Assembly (NCBI GenBank): GCA_016870865.1
Contig: VGAC01000003.1
Location: 107,631-171,630 of the forward strand
Reading direction: 5' to 3'
From: Actinomycetota bacterium
GTDB taxonomy: Bacteria; Actinomycetota; Acidimicrobiia; Acidimicrobiales; Ilumatobacteraceae
Length of the DNA: 64,000 nucleotides
The notes below the pieces were generated by a model. It saw only the letters and a list, made by a program, of their open reading frames with translations. It was not told the origin of the DNA and did no database searches. The position numbers and the translations under genes were made by a program. Position 1 is the first letter of the stretch; every line of letters starts with the position of its first letter. Below are positions 45,715 to 54,472 of this stretch, piece after piece.

Positions 45715-45737
45715 GGCGCAAATCTCGCCGTTTTTTA
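45715..45737 (+). terminator. Intrinsic terminator on the plus strand
   Basis: CGGCG (45715-45719) and CGCCG (45727-45731) form a stem around a seven-base loop and are followed at once by six T residues (45732-45737). On the plus strand this is a textbook Rho-independent terminator; on the minus strand it has no T tract. No plus-strand gene is visible upstream, so it would stop antisense or unannotated RNA. Confidence 0.65.
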
Positions 45738-46343
45738 CTAAACGCCCAGATCGGCGGCCAGTTCCGCGACGGTGAAGGGGGCCAGTTCGACAGCCTCGAG
45801 GTAGTTCGGGTGGGTGCACAGCAACTGCACGGGCCCCTCGGCGAATGCGGCCAGATCCTCGGGACCGAACTCGAAGCGAATGTAGTGAACGGCAGCCGTC
45901 ACGTTGTCGCGCGTCAGGGTTGCGTCGTGCTGTTCGTCGGTCACGGGGGCGACATCGCGGCCGTTGGCCAGCCGGATCCGCAACGAGCGCTCGATGCCGA
46001 CCAGCTTGGGCAGCCACTCACGCATCGCCGACCCGGAGGTGAGCTCGATGAAGATCGTCGCGCACAACTGGCCGGCCTCGGGGATGAGGGGGTTGTAGGC
46101 ACGCAACTCGTCGAGCACACCTTCGTCGGAAATCACGCGCTCGGCGCGGAGCATTTCCTGGATCTGGTACCACATGGTGTCCCGACTCTCGAACATCACT
46201 GTGACGACTGTGCCGAGCTCGATGCGACGACGACGCTTGGTCTCGATCACTTCGGCTTTCTTTTCTGCGCGCACCTTCTCGTATGCACGCAGATCGAGAA
46301 TGTCATCGATGGTCAGTTTGCGGGAAATGGTCGTGGGGGGCAC
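45738..46343 (-). CDS. DUF3501 family protein
   Basis: A 201-residue protein with the DUF3501 pattern: RKLTIDDILDLRAYEKVR, then VVTVMFESRDTMWYQIQEMLR and VHYIRFEF. It is regularly found beside rubrerythrin and HdrD-like Fe-S proteins, as here, which ties it to peroxide or iron handling; its activity is unknown. GTG start 24 bases after the Fe-S gene. Confidence 0.88.
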   Translation of the reverse strand: MPPTTISRKLTIDDILDLRAYEKVRAEKKAEVIETKRRRRIELGTVVTVMFESRDTMWYQIQEMLRAERVISDEGVLDELRAYNPLIPEAGQLCATIFIELTSGSAMREWLPKLVGIERSLRIRLANGRDVAPVTDEQHDATLTRDNVTAAVHYIRFEFGPEDLAAFAEGPVQLLCTHPNYLEAVELAPFTVAELAADLGV

Positions 46344-46367
46344 TTCGTCTTCCTTTCGTTGTCTTTG

Positions 46368-47672
46368 TCACTCTTCGGGGATGCCGTAGGCACGGGCGAG
46401 CAGTTGCAGCGGGTGGCTGGGAGCCTTCCCCGTCTGTTCGTTGATCGCCGTGTTGGCCAGGTGGCAGTCACCGGCCACCTCGTCACCGTCGGCGGCGGTG
46501 ATTTCTTGGGCGAGTTTCTTTGCGATCGGCATCGACAATTCGGCGTTCTCTGCGCGCAGACCCCACATGCCGTCGATACCCGAGCAGGTCTGTACGAGCT
46601 TGATTTTTGCGCCGGTCAGCTTGAGGAGATCACGGCTTTTCATGCCGATGTTCTGCGCGCGCAGGTGGCAGGGTGCGTGGTACGTGATCTTCTCGGGCAC
46701 CACTCCCGGGAACTCGGTGACGAGTTCGGTGTCCTCGGCCTTGTGGAGGCGCATCAGATATTCGGCTGCGTCGTACGTGTTCGCTGCCACAAGATCGGCG
46801 TCTGCACCACCGACATAGTCGACGTAGTCCTTCTTTAGGATGTAGCCGCAGGTCGGCTGGGGAACCACAATTTCGTTGCCCCGGCGCACGGCGGCGGCAA
46901 GCGCCGCGACGTTGTCGGCCGCGACCTTCTTGAATTTCTCGGCATCGCCGCTGTGCAGATACGGGGCACCACAACACGATGCGCCCTCGGCGAGAAAGCA
47001 TTCGACGCCGTTCTTTTCGTAGACCCTGACGAGGTCCTTGCCGATTCCCGGTTCCTGGTATTCGACGAGACACGTCGGAAAGACCGCGACGCGGCCCTGA
47101 CGCTTGGCGATGATGGGCTTCACACGCCGCTTGAACCAGGTCGAAAAACGGACCTTGGCGAAAGGCGGGAGCATCCGCTTGCTGGAGACACCCGCGGTCT
47201 TTTCCACGACCTTGCGGATCGCAGAGCCCGAAGGTGCACCGAGAACCTTGTTTGCGACCGGGGAGACGGTCGTTGCAATCTTGCCGAGGGCGTCGGTGTG
47301 GCCCATGAACGTGGTGGTGAGGCGTTTCCGCACGGGAAACTGTTTGGTTGCCTGGCGCATCGCATCGACGCGCAGCATGAGGCGCGGAAAGTCGAGCGCC
47401 CACTCGTGCTGGCCGGGGATGTAGGGGCAGTTGACGTAGCAGAGCTTGCACTGGAAGCACTCGTCGACGACCTGGTCCTGTTCGGCGATCGTCAACCTGC
47501 CGGCGTCCTGGTCGTCGTGTTGGTCGACGAATTTGAAAAGGGTCGGGAACGACGTGCAGTACTTGAAGCACAGGCGACATCCGTGGCACAGGTCGTACAC
47601 GCGCGTGAGTTCGGCCCGAACGTCGGCCTCATCGAGGTACTTCGGATGCTTCGGGTCGTAGGTGATCGTCAT
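46368..47672 (-). CDS. HdrD/GlpC-like (Fe-S)-binding CCG-domain protein
   Basis: A 434-residue redox protein. Two ferredoxin-type [4Fe-4S] sets come first: [11 protein letters not shown] near the N-terminus and [12 protein letters not shown]. Two CCG domains follow: [11 protein letters not shown]...[10 protein letters not shown], and [11 protein letters not shown]...[11 protein letters not shown]. This is the architecture of heterodisulfide reductase HdrD and GlpC-type electron-transfer subunits. With rubrerythrin next door it probably passes electrons for peroxide reduction; the partner is inferred. Confidence 0.88.
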   Translation of the reverse strand: MTITYDPKHPKYLDEADVRAELTRVYDLCHGCRLCFKYCTSFPTLFKFVDQHDDQDAGRLTIAEQDQVVDECFQCKLCYVNCPYIPGQHEWALDFPRLMLRVDAMRQATKQFPVRKRLTTTFMGHTDALGKIATTVSPVANKVLGAPSGSAIRKVVEKTAGVSSKRMLPPFAKVRFSTWFKRRVKPIIAKRQGRVAVFPTCLVEYQEPGIGKDLVRVYEKNGVECFLAEGASCCGAPYLHSGDAEKFKKVAADNVAALAAAVRRGNEIVVPQPTCGYILKKDYVDYVGGADADLVAANTYDAAEYLMRLHKAEDTELVTEFPGVVPEKITYHAPCHLRAQNIGMKSRDLLKLTGAKIKLVQTCSGIDGMWGLRAENAELSMPIAKKLAQEITAADGDEVAGDCHLANTAINEQTGKAPSHPLQLLARAYGIPEE

Positions 47673-47760
47673 GTCCTGTTTTACCGTCGTTCTACTGATC
47701 GCAAAGACAGCGCGGGGCGCCGGGTCCACCGACGCCCCGCCGTGTCGTGATCGGATCCGA

Positions 47761-48177
47761 TCAGAGGGACTTGAGGCCCTCCTGGAAGCGGCCGGCGTGG
47801 CTCTTTTCGGCGCGTGCGAGCGTCTCGAACCAGTCGGCGACCTCAGTGAAGCCTTCGTCGCGGGCCGTCTTGGCGAAACCCGGGTACATCTGCGTGTATT
47901 CGTAGGTCTCGCCGGCGATCGAGGCCTTGAAGTTCTCTTCGGTCTCGCCGATCGGCTCGCCCGTTGCCGGGTCACCGACCTGTGCGAGGAAGTCGAGGTG
48001 ACCGTGCGCATGGCCGGTCTCGCCCTCGGCAACCGAGCGGAAGAGTGCCGCCGCGTCGGGGTAGCCCTCGACGTCTGCCTTCTGTGCGAACCACAGGTAA
48101 CGGCGGTTGGCCTGGCTCTCGCCGGCAAAAGCCTCCTTGAGGTTCTCGTGTGTCTTGGTTCCGGCTAGTCCGGCCAT
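47761..48177 (-). CDS. Rubrerythrin (diiron domain only)
   Basis: A 138-residue four-helix diiron protein. Ligand motifs are [38 protein letters not shown] and [10 protein letters not shown]. The C-terminal rubredoxin domain of classic rubrerythrin is missing, so electrons must come from another protein, possibly the neighbouring HdrD-like one. AGGAG lies before the ATG. The gene follows fur by 38 bases. Confidence 0.92.
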   Translation of the reverse strand: MAGLAGTKTHENLKEAFAGESQANRRYLWFAQKADVEGYPDAAALFRSVAEGETGHAHGHLDFLAQVGDPATGEPIGETEENFKASIAGETYEYTQMYPGFAKTARDEGFTEVADWFETLARAEKSHAGRFQEGLKSL

Positions 48178-48215
48178 GACTGCTCCTTTTCTGTTGGGGT
48201 TTTTGTTGTAAGGGA

Positions 48216-48656
48216 TTATTGCTTCACCACAGACATCGTCTCGACGGCGCTCGCGCACTGTGGACATTTGCCTGAGAACACGATCCGCGCAGCCTGCACG
48301 GAAAAACCATCGAGACCCGCGACCGAAATATCGCCTGCATCGGGGACGTACACGTCGCGTACATCACCACAGGTGCTGCACACGCTGTGGTGGTGGTCGT
48401 CGACGTTGGGGTCGAAGCGCGCTGCGCCGCCCAGTTGGATCTGCTGCAACTCGCCCATCGCCGCCAGGTCGGTGAGGGTCTGGTACACGGTGCGCAACGA
48501 GATACCCGGCATCTCCGCTGCGGCGACCTCGTAGATGGTCTCTGCCGTGGGGTGCATCTCGTTGCCGTGGAGAAGGCGAAACAGCAACTGGCGCTGCGGG
48601 GTGACCTTGAGGCCGGCGGCGCGAAACGCGGCGGCAAGCTCTTCGGGTGGTTTCAC
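48216..48656 (-). CDS. Fur family regulator, PerR-like
   Basis: A 146-residue repressor. The winged helix has [13 protein letters not shown] and [18 protein letters not shown]. The metal-sensing His of PerR is matched by MHPTAETIY, and the second site by [12 protein letters not shown]. Structural zinc is bound by CSTC and CPQC. With rubrerythrin downstream, a peroxide sensor is more likely than an iron or zinc sensor. GTG start, with TATTGT seven bases before it. Confidence 0.88.
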   Translation of the reverse strand: MKPPEELAAAFRAAGLKVTPQRQLLFRLLHGNEMHPTAETIYEVAAAEMPGISLRTVYQTLTDLAAMGELQQIQLGGAARFDPNVDDHHHSVCSTCGDVRDVYVPDAGDISVAGLDGFSVQAARIVFSGKCPQCASAVETMSVVKQ

Positions 48657-48659
48657 GCG

Positions 48660-48676
48660 TCGAACAATAAATTCGA
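48660..48676. promoter_or_regulatory. Candidate Fur/PerR operator over its own promoter
   Basis: TCGAA (48660-48664) and TTCGA (48672-48676) form a perfect inverted repeat around seven A/T-rich bases in an otherwise GC-rich region. The minus-strand -10 box TATTGT lies inside it, so binding would silence the fur-rubrerythrin transcript. Confidence 0.5.
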
Positions 48677-48789
48677 CCGCCCCAATCTGCAAATCCTGCG
48701 AAATAGCAAGTCCTGCGATCTGTGTCACATCGGCCCCGAACACCGGGGCCGCGTGCCCCATGGGCGCCAGACCCGCCGCGGCTGCTGGA

Positions 48790-49209
48790 ATGATGTCCGT
48801 GAGCAGTTCCCCGCGACCACTCGACCGCGAGGCACTGCGGGCCGGCGCGAGCGTCACTCTCGCGTTCGCGGTGCCGCCGACGCTCGTCGCTCGTTTCGTT
48901 CTCGACAACAACGCCGACACCAACGGCTGGGCGCCGCTGTTGTCGCTGATCGCGGTTCTGGGTTTCGTCCTCGGCTCGGGCGTCGCTGCGTGGCGTCAAG
49001 GGTCGCAACGACCGATGGCCCACGCCGTGATTGCCGGCGCGGGGGTGTTCGTTGCGGCGCAGGCCGTGTTCCTTGTTCTTCGCATCGCAACCGGCGGCGA
49101 CGTGCGCATCATGCGCATTCTCACGTCGTTCTCACTTGCGCTCGTCGCGAGCGTGATCGGCGGCCTGCTCGGCAACTTCCTGCAAAAGAACGGCCCCCGG
49201 CCCCGATGA
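48790..49209 (+). CDS. Membrane protein, unknown function
   Basis: A 139-residue protein with four hydrophobic helices: FAVPPTLVARFV, APLLSLIAVLGFVLGSGVAAW, HAVIAGAGVFVAAQAVFLVLRI and SLALVASVIGGLLGNFL. No family recognised. The start is uncertain: ATGs at 48790 and 48793, and a GTG at 48799 that lies seven bases after TGGAAT. It overlaps the following FGGY kinase (ATGA). Confidence 0.65.
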   Translation: MMSVSSSPRPLDREALRAGASVTLAFAVPPTLVARFVLDNNADTNGWAPLLSLIAVLGFVLGSGVAAWRQGSQRPMAHAVIAGAGVFVAAQAVFLVLRIATGGDVRIMRILTSFSLALVASVIGGLLGNFLQKNGPRPR

Positions 49210-50735
49210 CCCGAGTACGCGACGACGCGCGCGCCGTGCTCGTCATCGATGTCGGCACCAGCGGGCTGCGCACCGCGCTCGTCGGTGCCGCCGGCACGCT
49301 CGTCGACTACCTCCACGTCGTACAACCACCTTCGACACCCTCGCCCGGTCTCGTGGAGTTCGATGCGATGCGGATGTACGAGGCGGCGGTCGAGGCGGCG
49401 ACAACCATCGTGCGCCGCAACGACCACATCGAGGTTGCTTCGCTCGGCATCACGAACCAACGTGCCTCGGTGGTCGCGTGGAATGCACGTACCGGCGAAC
49501 CCGTGGGACCGGGCATCGGCTGGCAGGACTTGCGCACGGTCATCGAATGCATCACCGCAAAATCCGAACACGGCCTCGCCATCGCACCCAACCAAACCGC
49601 AACAAAGGCGGCGTGGCTGCTCGCCAACCACGCCGCGGGAACACCGGCGGACGATCTTCGGTTCGGAACGATCGACACCTGGCTGACATGGAAACTGAGC
49701 GGCGGAGCCGCCTTCGTCACCGACCACACCAACGCCGCGGTGACCGGTCTCGTCAACGTCGACACCGTCGACTGGGACCCGCGGGTCTGCGCGATCTTCG
49801 GTCTGCGGGTCGAGAGTCTGCCGCGGATCATCGCCTCACGTGAAGTCGTCGGACCCGTCGTGGGTCACCGGGGGCTCGATGGGATTGCATTGGCCGCGCG
49901 CATCGGAGACCAACAGTCGTCACTCGTTGGCCAGGGCTGCATCACGCCCGGTCGCACCAAGATCACATTCGGCAGCGGCGGAATGCTCGACATGTACACG
50001 GGCCGAATCGGCCCGAGCGAAGCCAAACGCACGGTTCACGGAACCTTTGCAATCGTTGCGCTTTCACTCGACGGCGAAACCCGGGAGATCCACTGGGGAA
50101 CCGAGGCGATCATGCTGTCGGCGGGAACCAACGTCGAATGGCTGTGCAGCGACATGGGCCTCATTTCCTCACCGCAGGAAAGCGACGAAGTCGCGCGCGC
50201 GGCGGGCAGCACCGCGGGTGTGTCCTATCTTCCCGCGCTACTCGGTCTGGGCACACCCGATTGGGATTACGGCGCTCGCGGAACCTTGACGGGCCTGACC
50301 CGTGGCACGAAGCGCGGGCACATCGTGCGGGCCGTACTCGACGGAATCGCGCATCGTGGTGCCGACCTGCTCGACGCGGCGCTGCGGGATGCGGCCTCGC
50401 GAGGCGTTGAGGCGCCCGCCACCTTGAGAATCGACGGCGGCATGTCACGCAACGCCACGTTCGTGCAGTTGCTCGCCGACGCAACGGGCAAAGCGGTCGA
50501 AGTGTCACCCGTATCGGAGGCGACAACGCTGGGCGCGGCCTTCCTCGCCGGCACTGCACGCGACACCGGGGCGATATGGCCGACCCTGGATGCGGCCGTG
50601 TCGACGTGGGCGCCTGCGACGACGGTCAGGCCATCCATCAGCGACACCGCCCGGGCCACCGCACGCGACAAATGGGCTCAAACCCTGCGCTCTGCGAAGG
50701 CCTGGATCCCCGACCTGAGTGCCCTCGACTTCTAG
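49206..50735 (+). CDS. FGGY-family carbohydrate kinase (GlpK-like, substrate uncertain)
   Basis: A 509-residue FGGY kinase related to glycerol kinase. VIDVGTSGLRTALVG is the ATP phosphate loop; GDQQSSLVGQGC holds the catalytic Asp; ITFGSGGMLDMYTG and LRIDGGMSRNATFVQ are the later motifs. At the glycerol site the Arg-Glu pair is changed: ITNQRASVVAW has Ala in place of Glu. A true GlpK exists at 37517-38977, so this paralogue probably acts on another polyol or sugar. No transporter is adjacent. Confidence 0.82.
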   Translation: MTRVRDDARAVLVIDVGTSGLRTALVGAAGTLVDYLHVVQPPSTPSPGLVEFDAMRMYEAAVEAATTIVRRNDHIEVASLGITNQRASVVAWNARTGEPVGPGIGWQDLRTVIECITAKSEHGLAIAPNQTATKAAWLLANHAAGTPADDLRFGTIDTWLTWKLSGGAAFVTDHTNAAVTGLVNVDTVDWDPRVCAIFGLRVESLPRIIASREVVGPVVGHRGLDGIALAARIGDQQSSLVGQGCITPGRTKITFGSGGMLDMYTGRIGPSEAKRTVHGTFAIVALSLDGETREIHWGTEAIMLSAGTNVEWLCSDMGLISSPQESDEVARAAGSTAGVSYLPALLGLGTPDWDYGARGTLTGLTRGTKRGHIVRAVLDGIAHRGADLLDAALRDAASRGVEAPATLRIDGGMSRNATFVQLLADATGKAVEVSPVSEATTLGAAFLAGTARDTGAIWPTLDAAVSTWAPATTVRPSISDTARATARDKWAQTLRSAKAWIPDLSALDF

Positions 50736-50800
50736 AGTTGCAGCGCCCCGCCCCTGTCGGTGAACCTGTAGCGCAAGCCAGGCCTGAGAAAGGATCCCTC

Positions 50801-51310
50801 GTGGCAGACACCAGCACCACGGCGCCGCCAAAACAACCCACCACTGCCGATGCTGTGCTTCTTTCCTATGCGCTTGGCCTCGAGTTCGCGATGGTCGATA
50901 TCTACGCCCGCGCGACGGTCGCCTCAAAAGACGACCTCAAGGCGGTCGCCGAACTCTTCGGCGCCCACCACCGCGCCGCCGCGCAGTCGCTGACGGGCCT
51001 GCTCGGTCGCAAGGCCGCGACGGGACGCAACGAAAAGTTCTACGCCGAGCACTCGGCGAAAATCATCGGTGGCGCCGCCAAGGACACCGCAGCGCAACTC
51101 GCGGGTCTGGAAAACGCAATGGTTGCCACGCACCTGCGGATGCTCGGCACGTTGCGCGGCATCGATGGCGCGACACTCATTGCCTCGATCATTCCGATCG
51201 AGGCCCGCCAGGCCGCGGTCCTCGTCGGCTTGTCAGGGTCGACCGCGCTCGACGACGTCATGGCGCTCGATGACGAGGCCGTAATCGACCCCAAGACCTA
51301 CCCCGCCTGA
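50801..51310 (+). CDS. Ferritin-like domain protein (cytoplasmic)
   Basis: A 169-residue four-helix protein. Potential diiron ligands lie in ALGLEFAMVDIYARA, FGAHHRAAAQSL, GLENAMVATHLRML and PIEARQAAVLVG. There is no signal peptide. AAGGA lies six bases before the GTG. It stands 20 bases upstream of a second, exported ferritin-like protein, which suggests a paired system across the membrane. The precise reaction is unknown. Confidence 0.75.
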   Translation: MADTSTTAPPKQPTTADAVLLSYALGLEFAMVDIYARATVASKDDLKAVAELFGAHHRAAAQSLTGLLGRKAATGRNEKFYAEHSAKIIGGAAKDTAAQLAGLENAMVATHLRMLGTLRGIDGATLIASIIPIEARQAAVLVGLSGSTALDDVMALDDEAVIDPKTYPA

Positions 51311-51330
51311 TCGAAGAGAAACGCTCCACC

Positions 51331-52155
51331 GTGAACACCTCCGTGAATGACAACGCTTTCAACCGACGCAGGTTCCTGCAGTCCGGCGGGCTCGCCCTGG
51401 CGTCGGCGGCGATCCTCGCTGCGTGCGGCAAGAACGACAAAGTAGCCACCGCTTACCCGCGAATCGGTGAATCACCGACCACGACCGCACTTCCCGAAGC
51501 GCGCGTCACCGACACCGTGTTGCTGCGCACCGCATCGTCGCTCGAGTGGTGCGCAATCGACGCCTACAGCGCTGTCACTGCTCTTGGGGTTCTGCCCGGT
51601 GCAGTATTGCCGGTGGTCGCGCGGTTCCAAGCCGACCACAAGGCGCACTCCGCGGCACTGACCGAAATCATCAAGACCGCCGGTGGCGAACCCTTCGAAT
51701 GCGCAAACGAGCGCATCAACACCCTCTACATAGCGCCTGCAGTCGAGCTGATCGTGGGAAACAAGGACAAGGGGATCGAGGCGACCGACACTCCCGTCGA
51801 CGATCTCCTCTTGCTCGCACACGGCCTGGAAAACCTTGCGGCCGCCACGTACCAGTACTACGTGTCGCTCATCTCGCAACCCGCCGTGCGCGGTGCCGCG
51901 ATGACGATCGGCCAAGACGAAGCGCGGCATGCCGCCGTCCTCGCGCAAGCGATCATCCCCGGCGGCAAGGGCATCGCGCCCTCCATCAACGAAAAAACGG
52001 GCAAGGCCAACCCTGCCGCCGTGCCGGGAGCGTTCGGCAGCCTCGCCCCGGTCACCTTCGCCATCGGCAGGACCAGCGAGGCCGGCACGAAAACCCAGCT
52101 CAGCCTCGACACCCCGAGCCTCAACTCGATGGCATACGAGTACGCCACTTGTTAG
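51331..52155 (+). CDS. Ferritin-like lipoprotein with Tat signal
   Basis: A 274-residue protein. NRRRFLQSGGLALASAAILAAC combines a twin-arginine motif and a lipobox (LAAC), so it is exported folded and then lipid-anchored. The mature part is ferritin-like, with SSLEWCAIDAY, FQADHKAHSAAL, HGLENLAAATYQYY and GQDEARHAAVLAQA supplying Glu and His ligands. Tat export is expected for a protein that folds around its metal in the cytoplasm. A role in iron or peroxide handling at the cell surface is inferred. Confidence 0.82.
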   Translation: MNTSVNDNAFNRRRFLQSGGLALASAAILAACGKNDKVATAYPRIGESPTTTALPEARVTDTVLLRTASSLEWCAIDAYSAVTALGVLPGAVLPVVARFQADHKAHSAALTEIIKTAGGEPFECANERINTLYIAPAVELIVGNKDKGIEATDTPVDDLLLLAHGLENLAAATYQYYVSLISQPAVRGAAMTIGQDEARHAAVLAQAIIPGGKGIAPSINEKTGKANPAAVPGAFGSLAPVTFAIGRTSEAGTKTQLSLDTPSLNSMAYEYATC

Positions 52156-52227
52156 GGGCGTGCGACTCGCCGCGGGTCAAGGGCGAAACCGCCGCGAATC
52201 CGCGGGGGGCACGGAACCGGGCATCGT

Positions 52228-52233
52228 TACACT
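52228..52233 (+). promoter_or_regulatory. -10 box of the RNase P RNA gene
   Basis: TACACT ends seven bases before the first base of the RNA, as expected for a transcript starting at 52241. No clear -35 box is seen. Confidence 0.55.
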
Positions 52234-52240
52234 GAAGCCT

Positions 52241-52582
52241 GGTGAGTCGGCCGGGTGGCCGCGGCGCACGCGAGTGCGTCGAGGAAAGTCGGGACTCCAC
52301 AGGGCAGAGTGCTGGTGAGAGCCAGGTGGGGGCGACCTCACGGACAGTGCAACAGAAAACGAACCGCCCGAGGGGCAACCCGAGGGTAAGGGTGAAAAGG
52401 TGCGGTAAGGGCGCACCAGCGCGCGGGGCGACTCGCGCGGCTTGGCAAACCCCACTTGGAGCAAGGTCACGCAGAGGACATGAGCGGCTCGCTCGCCTTC
52501 GGGCACTCCTCGGGTAGACCGCAGAGATGGATGGTCACCGGACCGCAAGGTCCACAGAATCCCGCTTACAGGCCGACTCACC
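52241..52582 (+). ncRNA. rnpB: RNase P RNA, bacterial type A
   Basis: The catalytic RNA of RNase P, which trims tRNA 5' ends. Conserved regions are gaggaaagtcgggactcc at 52281, acagaaa at 52352, ggtaagggtgaaaaggtg, and the 3' block acagaatcccgcttac. The ends pair as helix P1: ggtgagtcgg at 52241 with ccgactcacc at 52573-52582. Length, about 342 nt, fits actinobacteria. Confidence 0.95.
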
Positions 52583-52590
52583 GCGTCCAA

Positions 52591-52620
52591 CGTTTTCCCG
52601 GGCAGCGGGCCCGGGGAACG
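52591..52620. terminator. Hairpin between rnpB and the mutase gene
   Basis: A long stem (CCCGGG core, extended by T-G, T-A and C-G pairs) closes a seven-base loop between the converging rnpB and phosphoglycerate-mutase-like genes. No T tract follows on either strand, so it is probably a weak or Rho-assisted bidirectional terminator, or protects the RNA 3' end. Confidence 0.5.
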
Positions 52621-52637
52621 CTTGGGACTGGGTGTCA

Positions 52638-53243
52638 CTACTTGTCGGGATGAACGGTGACGTTGAACGTCACCAGCGCGGCGCGCTGTGCGTCCAAGCG
52701 GATCGTTGACATCGACCCCCGGTCGAGTGCGGTTCTCCACGACACACCGATGTCGACCCCGAGTGCCCAGGCAACCGCTGCCTTGATCGGCGAGACGTGG
52801 CTCACCACGACGACGTGCATACCGCTGTCGCTAGTCGCCAGTTCGTCGAGTGCTGCGCGGACTCGGCTTTCGAGCTCGGACATCGATTCACCCCGTGGCG
52901 GACGAAAATCCGGGTCACTGCGCCACTGCGCCCACACCCCGGGCGGTACCGACGACATCGGCATCCCGTCGTAATCCCCGTAGTCGAGTTCGATCCACCG
53001 GCGATCGGTCTCCACGGCGACACCGACGTGTCCGGCGATCGCCGCTGCGGTCTGCTGGGCGCGGCGCAGGGGGCTTGCGATGATTCGATCGACGGGTGCC
53101 ACACGCGTCAACGCCGGGCCCAGCACCGCCGCCTGGTCACGGCCCACTTCGTCGAGTTCGTTGTCGACGTGACCCTGCAACAGTCCGCCCGCGTTGGCAC
53201 GTGTTCGGCCGTGACGCACGAGCGTGAGGAGTCGCTCAGTCAA
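52638..53243 (-). CDS. Histidine phosphatase (phosphoglycerate mutase-like)
   Basis: A 201-residue phosphatase. LTLVRHGRTRANAGG contains the phospho-accepting His and the RHG motif; ASPLRRAQQTAA and ELDYGDYDGM follow; VVVSHVSPIKA holds the second catalytic His. The substrate is unknown; relatives include acid phosphatases and alpha-ribazole phosphatase. The TTG at 53243 overlaps the upstream gene by eight bases and places the RHG strand correctly. Confidence 0.85.
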   Translation of the reverse strand: MTERLLTLVRHGRTRANAGGLLQGHVDNELDEVGRDQAAVLGPALTRVAPVDRIIASPLRRAQQTAAAIAGHVGVAVETDRRWIELDYGDYDGMPMSSVPPGVWAQWRSDPDFRPPRGESMSELESRVRAALDELATSDSGMHVVVVSHVSPIKAAVAWALGVDIGVSWRTALDRGSMSTIRLDAQRAALVTFNVTVHPDK

Positions 53244-53715
53244 CCTCGACCAACTCCCCTGTCGCGAGGAACCGCCGGCGCGCATCGCGACCGCCGAGTC
53301 CATGGCGCCGCACGATCCAAAGGACGCCGGCTGCACCGGCAACCTCGAGGAGAAAATTCAACGCACCCCGCTCGGCAACGGGCAGTCGTGCACCGCCGAA
53401 CGACGTTCCGGTGAAGGGCCACCAAAAGACGTCGGTGTTCGAAAACGCACCGTCAAAGACCAGGTGCATGAAGAAGCCGATGGCAAACGGCAACATGCGA
53501 CGCCGCAGCGCACTACCCCGCTTGGTCACGATCATGATGAGCATCATCAATGCGACGCTCGCTGTGAGCGTGTGCAGTACCCGTGCGCCGCCGAACAACG
53601 CATCGACCGGGTCGGGCAACAATGCACCGACGATCAAGAGTCGGTAGTCGAAACGTGGATCGCGGAAGATGTAGCGAACGGCGAGAACCGACGTTGCGAC
53701 GAACCACAGGAACAC
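53236..53715 (-). CDS. Membrane protein, possible metal-dependent hydrolase-like
   Basis: A 159-residue protein with four hydrophobic helices. RDPRFDYRLLIVGALLPDPVDALFGGARVLHTL carries Asp and His at positions like YdjM-type membrane hydrolases, and FFMHLVFDGAF supplies another His-Asp pair. The activity is inferred. TAGATT lies seven bases before the GTG, suggesting a leaderless start; the gene is coupled to the mutase downstream. Confidence 0.68.
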   Translation of the reverse strand: MFLWFVATSVLAVRYIFRDPRFDYRLLIVGALLPDPVDALFGGARVLHTLTASVALMMLIMIVTKRGSALRRRMLPFAIGFFMHLVFDGAFSNTDVFWWPFTGTSFGGARLPVAERGALNFLLEVAGAAGVLWIVRRHGLGGRDARRRFLATGELVEVD

Positions 53716-53737
53716 GCCGACAAATCTACCGACGGCC

Positions 53738-54442
53738 TCAGATGACGAGCCAGCGCCCGCAGTTCGGACATTCGCGCCTCGTGGCTGCTTCGCGTCGCAC
53801 CGCCTCGACCTCCGAGGTGGACAAGTCGATGTGACACCCCCCACAGGTCGCGCGCACCAACCGGGCGATCGCAACTCCCCCGTGGGCCGTCCGACGCCGG
53901 TCGTATTGCGCCAACCACTGCGCGTCGATCCTCGCCGCAGTCGCGCCGCGCCGCTCGGTCGCACCACTCAGCGCTTCGCGCACCGACCCGAGGGCCTCTC
54001 GCAGCTTGCGCTCTGCCTCCTCGACGTTGGACCCGCGGGCGGCGATCTCCGGGCCGAGTTCGGCCAGCGTCGCGTCGAGTTCCTCGCTGCGTTCGAGGGC
54101 CGCCAAGGATTCATCCTCGAGCGACGAAATCTTGCTTTCGTGGTTGGCCATTTCATGCTGCAGCGCCTCGGCCTCGCGTGGGGCGATGACCGTTTTCATC
54201 TGCGCAGCCAGCCGGTCGAGCTGTTTTCGCATCCCGGTGACTGCTGTTTCGTTCGCTTCGATGACGGCGAGGAGGTGGCGATGCTCGGTTCCGATTGTCT
54301 CGGACTCGGCCCGCAGGTTCGCCATCACGCGTTTCGCTTCGACGACCGCCGCCGCCTCGGGCAGATGCGCGGCCTTGTGTTCGAGCTGTGTGATCTCCGT
54401 GTCGAGCGCCTGCAGTTCGAGCAACTCGTCGAACGCCTCCAT
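53738..54442 (-). CDS. Coiled-coil C4 zinc-ribbon protein
   Basis: A 234-residue protein: a long antiparallel coiled coil (residues about 5-175) followed by a zinc ribbon with CGGCH and CPNCG. This matches the actinobacterial family of Rv2229c and the zf-RING_7 domain, whose structure resembles tethering coiled coils, but whose function is not known. TAGTCT ends six bases before the ATG, so it is probably leaderless. Confidence 0.85.
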   Translation of the reverse strand: MEAFDELLELQALDTEITQLEHKAAHLPEAAAVVEAKRVMANLRAESETIGTEHRHLLAVIEANETAVTGMRKQLDRLAAQMKTVIAPREAEALQHEMANHESKISSLEDESLAALERSEELDATLAELGPEIAARGSNVEEAERKLREALGSVREALSGATERRGATAARIDAQWLAQYDRRRTAHGGVAIARLVRATCGGCHIDLSTSEVEAVRREAATRRECPNCGRWLVI

Positions 54443-54448
54443 CACCCG

Positions 54449-54454
54449 AGACTA
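54449..54454 (-). promoter_or_regulatory. Leaderless -10 box of the zinc-ribbon gene
   Basis: TAGTCT on the minus strand ends six bases before the ATG at 54442. It lies in the 30-base gap after the penicillin-binding protein gene. Confidence 0.5.
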
Positions 54455-54472
54455 CCGATGACGGGAAACCGC

